From a bacterium (lineage in GTDB: Bacteria; B130-G9), in NCBI GenBank assembly GCA_021160245.1, contig JAGHCW010000021.1:1-5148 (forward strand): a stretch of 5,148 bases of DNA, written 5' to 3'. Below the pieces are notes generated by a model. That model saw only the letters and a program-made list of their open reading frames with translations, made no database searches and was not told the origin of the DNA. This document shows, piece by piece, positions 1 to 5,072 of the stretch (position 1 is its first letter; each line of letters opens with the position of its first letter). The translations under genes and the position numbers were made by a program.

Positions 1-64
1 AAGGAAACAACCCAGCAAAGCCTTCTCCGCCTACTCCCGACTTATTGGACAGCCTCTTCAGCAT
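1..64 (-). CDS. Partial small ORF downstream of the carbamoyltransferase (5' end only)
   Basis: On the minus strand an ATG at 64-62 opens a frame that stays open to the window edge, giving 21 residues that begin MLKRLSNKSGVGGEGF. It lies 29 bases after the carbamoyltransferase stop, on the same strand, so it is probably the next gene of that operon. The ribosome binding site is poor: only an AAGG about 12 bases upstream is visible. NodU-type carbamoyltransferases are often followed by a small membrane protein of about 50 residues (DUF5989-like) and then an SGNH hydrolase. The start of this frame is compatible with such a protein, but the diagnostic hydrophobic segment would lie outside the window. 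The family assignment is inference only; the open frame and its position are what is seen. Confidence 0.45.
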   Translation of the reverse strand, partial: MLKRLSNKSGVGGEGFAGLFP

Positions 65-93
65 GGTGAGGTGAGACCTTTATCCCAGCTCTA

Positions 94-1800
94 CTAGTCC
101 TTCTTTCCGTTCTTGCTGGCGATAAAGTCGCCGGCGACCAGGTAGTCGATGGCCGTCTTCTGGAATGTCGTAATCGCGTCGTCTATTGAACAGACAATCG
201 GCTCAATGCGGCGGTTGAACGACGTGTTCATGATCATCGATGAGCCTGTGAGCCTCTTGAACTCGCTGATGCAGCGGTGGTATCTGGGATTCTCGTCCTC
301 GTGGACCGTCTGTATTCTGGCCGTGTTGTCAACGTGCTTCACCGACGGCACTTTATCGCCCATGCCCTCCTTATACTTGAAGTTGAGCGTCATAAATGAG
401 CTGTCTGCAGCGTTCTCAAACCAGTCGCCCGTGTCCTCATATAGCACCGACGGAGCAAGCGGTCGCCAGAGCTCGCGGCTCTTGACCTTATTGACCAGGT
501 CCTTCATCTCCGAATTGCAGGGATTGCCCATGATGGTCCGATAGCCAAGCGCTCTGGGGCCAAACTCCATGCGGCCCTGGAACCAGCCGATGATCTTGTT
601 ATCCGCAAGCATCTGGCCGGCCTCCTTGGGAGCGTCGGACGATTTGTAATACGATAGTCCGGCCTTCTTAAGGGCGGTCTCGATCTCATCTTCAGTAAAG
701 CTGGGGCCGTATGCAACCGTCTTGAGCCTCGTCTTCGACTCGTAGCCCAGCATCGCGTAAGCCTCAAGCGCGCCTCCAATAGCTGTGCCCATATCCATCG
801 CGCCGGGCTGCACGAAGATATCATCGACAAAGTCCTGCGAAAGAAGCGCACTATTCATGTTGCAGTTGAGTCCAACGCCGCCGGCAATGCAGAGATTGCG
901 GTAGCCGGTTATCTTGTAAAGGTAGTCGGCCAGCTGCACAGCAGCTCTCTCCAGCTGAGTCTGCACGGTCTTCGCGATGTTCTTGTGCTCCTGGAGAATT
1001 GGTTCGTTTGCTTTGTAGCGCCTCGCGAATGGGCCAATCTTCTTAATCTGTTCAAGGTTGACCTTGTAGTGATGGCGTGAGACCTCAAGCATGTTCTCGT
1101 ACTTGGGATCAAACTCACCGTAAGAGGAAAGCCCCATCAACTTGCCGTCCCCGAAATAACCGAAGCCCAAAAGGAATGTGATCGTCTTGTAAAGCATCCC
1201 CATCGACTGGTATTGGCTATACTGGCGAATCGGCTTGGAGATGGTGTTGCCCTCGCCAATGTAAAGCGAGGTTGAGTGGTTCTCCCCGAGGCCATCGACT
1301 ATGAGTATGTTGGACTTCTCAAAGCCGGACATCCGAAATGCGCTCGCGGCGTGGCAGAGATGATGCTTGATCTCAAACACCCTCTTGAATCGACGCCTCA
1401 GCTGCGAAAGGAACCTCTTGCGGTTGTAGAAGTACCCCACAATGTTGCCATAGACCACGTTTGCAGCCGGATCGTCGGAGCCAATACGCTGCTTGATTAT
1501 GTTGCTTAACGTCATGCGCCTCATGTTGCTGACCACCGCGTCCACGATAGTTTTCACTGCGAGATAGCCGTTCATATCGTACGAAAGAGCAACAGCGTCA
1601 ATGTCGGAATCTTTCACGCCGAAAGTGTCAAAAAGCCACTGTATAGATAGCTCAGGCTCCTTGCCACCCCAGCAGAGTCCGGGTGTGTGCTTGCTTCTGT
1701 TGAGCCTTTCCTCCTCGATCACGCCGAGGACCTCGCCGTCCTTGATCAGCGCTGCCGATATATCGTGATAGAGCTCGTTAATCCCTAAAACGTATGTCAT
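94..1800 (-). CDS. NodU/CmcH-family carbamoyltransferase
   Basis: A complete 568-residue protein of normal family length. Enzymes of this family transfer a carbamoyl group from carbamoyl phosphate to a hydroxyl of a sugar or natural product through a carbamoyl-adenylate intermediate, in the cytoplasm. The N-terminal Kae1/TsaD-like ATPase domain (about 1-350) shows the start MTYVLGINELYHD, the metal-binding HHLCHAASAF (146-155, His146 and His150), VDGLGE (168-173), LMGLSSYG (221-228) and GGVGLNCN (307-314). The C-terminal carbamoyltransferase domain (about 360-560) shows WFQGRMEFGPRALGYRTIM (406-424), SRELWRPLAPS (441-451), ARIQTV (494-499) and NTSFN...EPIVC (525-537). The ATG at 1800 is preceded by GAGG (complement of 1809-1812) eight bases upstream and gives the expected family N-terminus. 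One small oddity is NTSFNRRIEPIV, where most relatives I recall have a Gly before EPIV. The acceptor cannot be read from sequence. The divergent sugar epimerase suggests a sugar, but that is inference. Confidence 0.95.
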   Translation of the reverse strand: MTYVLGINELYHDISAALIKDGEVLGVIEEERLNRSKHTPGLCWGGKEPELSIQWLFDTFGVKDSDIDAVALSYDMNGYLAVKTIVDAVVSNMRRMTLSNIIKQRIGSDDPAANVVYGNIVGYFYNRKRFLSQLRRRFKRVFEIKHHLCHAASAFRMSGFEKSNILIVDGLGENHSTSLYIGEGNTISKPIRQYSQYQSMGMLYKTITFLLGFGYFGDGKLMGLSSYGEFDPKYENMLEVSRHHYKVNLEQIKKIGPFARRYKANEPILQEHKNIAKTVQTQLERAAVQLADYLYKITGYRNLCIAGGVGLNCNMNSALLSQDFVDDIFVQPGAMDMGTAIGGALEAYAMLGYESKTRLKTVAYGPSFTEDEIETALKKAGLSYYKSSDAPKEAGQMLADNKIIGWFQGRMEFGPRALGYRTIMGNPCNSEMKDLVNKVKSRELWRPLAPSVLYEDTGDWFENAADSSFMTLNFKYKEGMGDKVPSVKHVDNTARIQTVHEDENPRYHRCISEFKRLTGSSMIMNTSFNRRIEPIVCSIDDAITTFQKTAIDYLVAGDFIASKNGKKD

Positions 1801-1808
1801 TCTTCAAA

Positions 1809-1812
1809 CCTC
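1809..1812 (-). promoter_or_regulatory. Ribosome binding site of the carbamoyltransferase
   Basis: GAGG on the minus strand lies eight bases before the ATG at 1800. It supports that start codon for the carbamoyltransferase. Confidence 0.6.
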
Positions 1813-1863
1813 ATACTCAAACTTATGGAAATCTCACCGTGGACTGGGTCAATAATCAGCAAA

Positions 1864-1892
1864 ACACTAACCGGTGTGGGGAGCTTTGTCAA
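1864..1892 (-). promoter_or_regulatory. Candidate sigma-70-type promoter for the carbamoyltransferase
   Basis: On the minus strand a perfect -35 hexamer TTGACA (1892-1887) is followed after 17 bases by TAGTGT (1869-1864), a weak -10 that keeps the TA...T positions. Transcription would start near 1857, leaving a leader of roughly 57 bases before the ATG at 1800. The -35 and spacing are good and the -10 is poor, so this is a candidate only. Confidence 0.4.
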
Positions 1893-1905
1893 GAAACCGT
1901 TGATA
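1893..1905 (-). promoter_or_regulatory. Candidate IHF-type binding site in the divergent promoter region
   Basis: Read on the minus strand the 13 bases are TATCAACGGTTTC. The E. coli IHF consensus is WATCAANNNNTTR. All specified positions match except the last, where C replaces a purine. The site directly abuts the candidate -35 of the carbamoyltransferase and lies 14 bases upstream of the candidate -35 of the plus-strand operon, whose first gene encodes an IHF-like protein. Autoregulation is a reasonable inference, but the consensus comes from a distant organism and such short matches can arise by chance. Confidence 0.3.
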
Positions 1906-1919
1906 ACCTAACGCTCCCG

Positions 1920-1948
1920 TTGAAATCCCGTAGAGACTCTTATACGAT
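1920..1948 (+). promoter_or_regulatory. Candidate sigma-70-type promoter for the IHF-MerR-epimerase unit
   Basis: TTGAAA (1920-1925) is followed after 17 bases by TACGAT (1943-1948). An overlapping alternative -10 is TATACG (1941-1946) with a 15-base spacer. Transcription would begin near 1955, about 40 bases before the TTG start at 1997. Both hexamers are imperfect. Confidence 0.4.
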
Positions 1949-1986
1949 CAGCGTCAGATATTCTAAAAATGTTCCCGAGTAAAGCC

Positions 1987-1991
1987 GGAGG
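1987..1991 (+). promoter_or_regulatory. Ribosome binding site that fixes the TTG start of the IHF-like gene
   Basis: GGAGG lies five bases upstream of TTG at 1997. An in-frame stop (TAA, 1964-1966) lies just upstream and there is no ATG or GTG between it and 1997. The TTG is therefore the only well-supported start. Confidence 0.75.
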
Positions 1992-1996
1992 CCAGA

Positions 1997-2296
1997 TTGA
2001 GTTCCAGAACGTTCACAAAAAAAGATGCGGCGAGAGCGCTAAGGGAAGCCCATGGAGGAATCTCCCTGGACGAGGCCAAAGAACTGGTTGAGGCGATTCT
2101 CGAGGCCATAGAGGAAGGTCTAGTTCGGGATGGCGAGGTCAAGATAAGGGGATTCGGCTCGTTTGAGGTGAAACTACGCGAGGCGCGGGTCTCTAAGCAT
2201 CCGAGAACCGGGGCTGATGTCCACATCCCAGAGGCTCAAGTGGTGAGATTCCGTCAGAGCAAGATGCTATTTGCGAAGATGAATAAAGGCCTCTGA
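1997..2296 (+). CDS. HU/IHF-family DNA-binding protein (IHF alpha-like)
   Basis: A complete 99-residue protein, the usual length for this family of small nucleoid-associated proteins that bind and sharply bend DNA as dimers. The N-terminal helical dimerisation part covers about 6-45 (TFTKKDAARALREA ... EAKELVEAILEAIEEGL). The signature VKIRGFGSFEV is at 48-58. The beta-arm that enters the minor groove is about 59-83 and includes KHPRTG (67-72), whose Pro69 is the expected intercalating proline. The C-terminal end is VVRFRQSKMLFAKM (82-95). The GFGSFEV core and the arm fit IHF alpha-like proteins at least as well as HU, but the two cannot be separated firmly by eye. Translation starts at TTG with a good GGAGG. 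It is the first gene of a plus-strand unit, with the MerR gene 20 bases downstream. The near-consensus IHF site at 1893-1905 raises the possibility of autoregulation. Confidence 0.93.
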   Translation: MSSRTFTKKDAARALREAHGGISLDEAKELVEAILEAIEEGLVRDGEVKIRGFGSFEVKLREARVSKHPRTGADVHIPEAQVVRFRQSKMLFAKMNKGL

Positions 2297-2303
2297 GCAG
2301 GTC

Positions 2304-2307
2304 GGAG
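2304..2307 (+). promoter_or_regulatory. Ribosome binding site for the TTG start of the MerR-type gene
   Basis: GGAG lies nine bases upstream of TTG at 2317, inside the 20-base gap after the IHF-like gene. No ATG or GTG gives the complete N-terminus MAKLYNKIGEVS, so the TTG start is favoured. Confidence 0.6.
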
Positions 2308-2316
2308 CGGCGGTCA

Positions 2317-2679
2317 TTGGCAAAACTGTACAACAAGATTGGCGAGGTCAGCGCGAAAGTCGGTGTTGACCCTTCCACTCTCAGATATTGGGAAAAGGAG
2401 TTTGATTGCCTTAGGCCGGCCACGAACCGAGCAGGCCAGAGGATTTACTCAAACGACGACATTGAGCTCATAGAGAGGATACGAGAGCTTCTGCACGTGC
2501 AGGGCTTTACATTATCCGGCGCAAGGAGGAAGCTCACATCCGAGGCCGGGCGGGGGGCTAAAACTCAAGAGAATGGCTGCTCCGCAAAAGAGGAACGGTT
2601 GCTATCTCGGATGAGAAGTGCGCGCAAGCTGGCGAAGGAGATAATACAGATACTAGATACAAGAAACGAGTTGGAGTAA
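2317..2679 (+). CDS. Short MerR-family transcriptional regulator
   Basis: A complete 120-residue protein. Residues 5-29 (YNKIGEVSAKVGVDPSTLRYW and on to EF) form the MerR winged helix-turn-helix. The wing follows at 39-49 (AGQRIYSNDDI), and the second helical pair at about 50-73 includes LLHVQGFTLSGARRKL (58-73). The remaining 45 or so residues are polar, with a likely dimerising helix at about 91-119 (KEERLLSRMRSARKLAKEI and on). There is no metal-binding cysteine cluster and no large effector domain, so the signal it responds to, if any, cannot be told. Short MerR proteins of this kind are commonly encoded right after an IHF alpha gene in deltaproteobacterial-type genomes (recalled family knowledge). 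The start is TTG with GGAG upstream. The stop at 2677-2679 is four bases before the epimerase ATG, which strongly suggests cotranscription. Confidence 0.9.
   Translation: MAKLYNKIGEVSAKVGVDPSTLRYWEKEFDCLRPATNRAGQRIYSNDDIELIERIRELLHVQGFTLSGARRKLTSEAGRGAKTQENGCSAKEERLLSRMRSARKLAKEIIQILDTRNELE
2673..2676 (+). promoter_or_regulatory. Ribosome binding site of the epimerase inside the MerR 3' end
   Basis: GGAG lies seven bases before the ATG at 2684 and within the last codons of the MerR gene. This arrangement favours translational coupling of the two genes. Confidence 0.6.
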
Positions 2680-2683
2680 GATT

Positions 2684-3814
2684 ATGGCGACGAGAGTACT
2701 TGTAACAGGCGGAGCAGGATTCATCGGCTCCCATATAGTGGATCGCCTACTTGAAGGGGGCTATGAAGTTGCGGTTTACGATAATCTGGATAGGCAGGTT
2801 CACGGCCCCGAGCAAAACATACCGGACTACTTGAGCAAAGATATTGAGTTTATCAAGGGCGATGTTCGGGACAGGGACTCGCTTTACAAAGCAATCGTCG
2901 GCAGGAATGTCGTGTATCACGAGGCGGCCGCGGTCGGCGTAGGGCAATCGATGTATGAGATCGCTCGATATACCGAGATCAACACGATGGGCGGAGCCAT
3001 CTTGCTCGATATCCTCGCCAACGAGAAGCATCAGGTTGAGAAGGTGCTTGTCGCCTCGTCAATGTCGATATATGGCGAGGGCAAATATGATTGCCCCCAA
3101 TGCGGCGCAATCTTCCCAAAGCTCCGACCCGAATCGCAGCTTGCGAATGGCGACTGGGAGATGCAGTGCCCGAAATGTGGCGCAGTTGCGAAGCCGCTGC
3201 CGACGGACGAGGACAAACCCCTCTATCCCACGTCGATTTATGCTGTCAACAAGCGTGATCACGAGGAGATGTTTTTGAGCACAGGCGTCGCCTACAAACT
3301 GCCGACCGTCGCGCTGCGTTACTTTAACGTCTATGGCCCGAGGCAGGCGCTTTCGAATCCATACACGGGCGTATGTGCCATCTTTGGGAGCAGAATCTTA
3401 AACGATCATGCGCCGATAATCTTCGAGGACGGCCTTCAGAGCCGCGACTTCATAAACGTGCGCGATATTGCCGAGGCGAATGTTCTTGCGCTTGAGAGCG
3501 ACAAGGCCAACTACCAAGTATTCAACGTCGGCTCTGGCAAGGGCATATCGGTGCTTGATATAGCGAACATCCTTATCGACAAAGTCGGCAAAGTCGAGGG
3601 CCTGACGCCTCAGATTGTCAACAAGTTCCGGGCCGGCGACATCCGCCATTGCTTTGCGGACATCACGAAGATCAAGACGCTGCTAGGATTTGCGCCAAAG
3701 GTCTCCTTCGGCGATGGCATGGCCGAGCTAACGAAATGGGTCAGCGAGCAGACTGCAACTGACGGCGTAGAGAGCGCAATCGAGGAGCTCAAGAGGCGCA
3801 ATTTGACGTCGTGA
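2684..3814 (+). CDS. NAD-dependent nucleotide-sugar epimerase/dehydratase with zinc-ribbon insert (dTDP-L-rhamnose 4-epimerase-like)
   Basis: A complete 376-residue extended short-chain dehydrogenase/reductase, cytoplasmic, expected to act on a nucleotide sugar. The Rossmann motif TGGAGFIGSH is at 8-17, the acidic residue after strand 2 (VYDNLD, 31-36) favours NAD, and GDVRD is at 59-63. The catalytic set is ASSMSIYG (124-131) with Tyr186 and Lys190 (YAVNK). Substrate-side motifs are RYFNVYGPRQ (212-221) and RDFINVRD (254-261). Two CxxC pairs, CPQC (137-140) and CPKC (162-165), lie in an insert of about 45 residues between the catalytic Ser and Tyr and look like a zinc ribbon. This insert is conserved in a subfamily often annotated as dTDP-L-rhamnose 4-epimerase (WbiB-like), so it is not a novelty here. 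The exact substrate is inference. The gene is the last of the IHF-MerR unit (four-base gap), and a group II intron begins just after its stop. Confidence 0.92.
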   Translation: MATRVLVTGGAGFIGSHIVDRLLEGGYEVAVYDNLDRQVHGPEQNIPDYLSKDIEFIKGDVRDRDSLYKAIVGRNVVYHEAAAVGVGQSMYEIARYTEINTMGGAILLDILANEKHQVEKVLVASSMSIYGEGKYDCPQCGAIFPKLRPESQLANGDWEMQCPKCGAVAKPLPTDEDKPLYPTSIYAVNKRDHEEMFLSTGVAYKLPTVALRYFNVYGPRQALSNPYTGVCAIFGSRILNDHAPIIFEDGLQSRDFINVRDIAEANVLALESDKANYQVFNVGSGKGISVLDIANILIDKVGKVEGLTPQIVNKFRAGDIRHCFADITKIKTLLGFAPKVSFGDGMAELTKWVSEQTATDGVESAIEELKRRNLTS

Positions 3815-3818
3815 AGAT

Positions 3819-3830
3819 GCGTCCGGACGC
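3819..3830. repeat. 12-base perfect palindrome between the epimerase stop and the intron
   Basis: GCGTCCGGACGC is perfectly self-complementary and is followed by TTT. It lies five bases after the epimerase stop codon and 7 to 18 bases before the candidate intron 5' ends. As RNA it could form only a four-base-pair stem with a CCGG loop and has no long U run, so it is a weak terminator candidate. It could also be part of the intron's target site. Confidence 0.35.
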
Positions 3831-3847
3831 TTTGGAGTGCGGAGGCT

Positions 3848-4327
3848 GTGCGTCCTGAAAGCTGTGTATTGTCCGAGTTGGTGAGATTCCAACCCGTTAG
3901 CCCAAAGGCATGGGAGCGGTAACCTTTGTCTTGGGAGCGTATCAGTAATGATGGGTTCTAAGCGTAGATAGGAAGGAGTTCGAGGTGTGAGGTTAATCCC
4001 CGAAACCACTGTCATCGAAGGCACCGATGCCCTGGCCTCGGCCGCAGGCAACACCGGCTGCAGAAATTGCCTATGCAGTTCGGGCCTTCCGGGGACATTT
4101 GCTCACATCGAGTATCCAGGGACAAGCACGGAACAGGAGAGACCCAGAAGCAACCGTCGATTGGTCTCGGCGGGCGCAGCGATGCAAGGGATAACCGAAG
4201 CGGTGCTGTGTCAATGGCTTTTGGGAGTCGGACCTTCTCATAGTAGTAATGAAGCCCGCGAAGGCGTCTTACGCCGAGTGGGTGGAGCGAAGGGGAAGGC
4301 CGGGCAGGGAACTCGACGGAGGGAAAG
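3848..4327 (+). ncRNA. Group II intron ribozyme, domains I-III and start of IV
   Basis: This stretch of about 480 bases has no credible protein gene and is explained as the catalytic intron RNA. Near its 5' end a stem GTTGG-TGAGATT-CCAAC (3877-3893) and the following CCCGTTAGCCC resemble the start of domain I of intron groups carrying this kind of reverse transcriptase. Internal complementarity includes AGGCAA (4046-4051) with TTGCCT (4067-4072). Near the 3' end the block GGAGTCGGACC..CTCATAGTAGTAATGAAGC (4224-4255) resembles a segment I recall from domain II/III of related introns. Exact domain borders and the exon-binding sites were not folded and are not claimed. The 5' end could instead be 3837. 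Confidence 0.7.
4318..4323 (+). promoter_or_regulatory. Ribosome binding site of the intron reverse transcriptase
   Basis: GGAGGG lies four bases before the ATG at 4328. A strong ribosome binding site at the start of the domain IV reading frame is typical for group II introns and supports this start. Confidence 0.7.
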
Positions 4328-5014
4328 ATGAGCCAGGCTCAGAAATGGACACCAGTCTGCCCGAAACTTCGTCGAGTGCAGGAATTGGCGAAAGCCAACC
4401 CGAAGGAGAGGTTCACGAGCCTCGCGCATCACATCACGCAAGACGCCTTATTGCGGTCGTTCAAGTCCCTTGATGGGAAGGCTGCAGCCGGGGTTGATGG
4501 CGTGACGAAGAAGGCGTATGGGGCGAACTTGGAAGAGAACCTGAAGGCGTTGCATGGGCGACTGAAGTCGGGCGAGTATCGAGCGACCCCTGTGCTCAGG
4601 GTTTATATCGAGAAACCTGACGGCGGCAAGCGACCGCTGGGGATGCCGACACTGGAAGACAAAATCGTGCAAGGAGCGGTTGTGGAAATCCTCAACTGCA
4701 TCTACGAGGGCGATTTCATGGGCTTCAGTTACGGCTTTCGACCGGGTCGGAGCGCACATCAGGCGTTGCAAGCGTTACAGACGGTTCTTCAGAAGGGGAA
4801 AGTGAACTGGGTGCTGGATATGGACATAAGCAAGTTCTTTGACACGATTGACCACAAAGAACTGATGTCCATAATCGAGCGTCGTGTGAAGGACAGCCGC
4901 CTGCTGAGACTGATTGGCAAATGGCTGGCAGTGGGAGCCGTGGAGGAAGATGGCCGCCGCATTCGCGGCAAGCAAGGAACGCCTCAAGACGAAAGGATGA
5001 AGGATGAAGGATGA
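4328..5014 (+). pseudogene. ltrA: Group II intron reverse transcriptase/maturase, N-terminal part, broken within the GTPQGG motif
   Basis: The frame gives 228 residues, against more than 400 for an intact intron-encoded reverse transcriptase/maturase. Clear motifs are AGVDGVT (54-60), KRPLGMPTLEDKIVQ (101-115), YGFRPGRSAHQAL (135-147) and LDMDISKFFDTIDH (163-176, with catalytic Asp166), then LLRLIGKWL (192-200) and GTPQ (217-220). The family continues GTPQGG..SP, but here the sequence switches after Gln220 to DERMKDEG and stops, because heptad-repeat DNA begins at about 4988. The YADD motif with the other catalytic aspartates, the rest of the palm and most of the thumb are missing. Maturase sequence resumes in another frame at about 5073. 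An active enzyme cannot be made. The symbol ltrA is used only in its generic sense for this family. Confidence 0.9.
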
Positions 5015-5072
5015 AGGCGGAAAAGACATCTGATCGACATTCATCCTTCATCCTTCCGCCTTCATCCTTCCA
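4988..5072. repeat. Heptad-repeat block with inverted arms that replaces part of the reverse transcriptase
   Basis: Three AAGGATG heptads (4993-4999, 5000-5006, 5007-5013) are followed by the variant AAGGCGG (5014-5020). After a spacer of about 20 bases come inverse-complement heptads TTCATCC (5040-5046, 5047-5053), the variant TTCCGCC (5054-5060) and TTCATCC (5061-5067). A perfect 17-base inverted repeat pairs 5006-5022 with 5054-5070 around a 31-base loop. The block has no coding sense and breaks the reverse transcriptase frame. Dispersed GGATGAA-type heptads are familiar from several bacterial groups, where they yield spurious peptides such as FILHPSSF. Borders are set by where reverse transcriptase similarity ends and resumes and are accurate to a few bases only. 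Confidence 0.85.

Noticed and set aside
1794-1982. A 62-codon frame across the divergent intergenic region
   Set aside because: It starts inside the carbamoyltransferase gene on the opposite strand, has no family resemblance and covers both candidate promoters.
3092-3178. Zinc-ribbon CxxC pairs inside the epimerase as a novel domain fusion
   Set aside because: The same insert is a conserved trait of a known epimerase subfamily (dTDP-L-rhamnose 4-epimerase-like), so it is described but not claimed as new.
3819-3833. Intrinsic terminator after the epimerase
   Set aside because: The stem would be only four base pairs with a four-base loop and three U residues, too weak to call; reported only as a palindrome.
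3987-4331. A 114-codon open frame in the intron leader
   Set aside because: It lies wholly in the structured ribozyme region, has no recognisable domain, and overlaps the start of the reverse transcriptase. It is explained by intron RNA.
4725-5051. Minus-strand open frames over the reverse transcriptase and heptad block
   Set aside because: They are antisense shadows. The FILHPSSF-like peptides come from the heptad repeat, not from a gene.
4993-5070. Heptad repeats as a CRISPR array
   Set aside because: Units of seven bases without spacers, and arranged in inverted orientation, do not fit CRISPR repeats.
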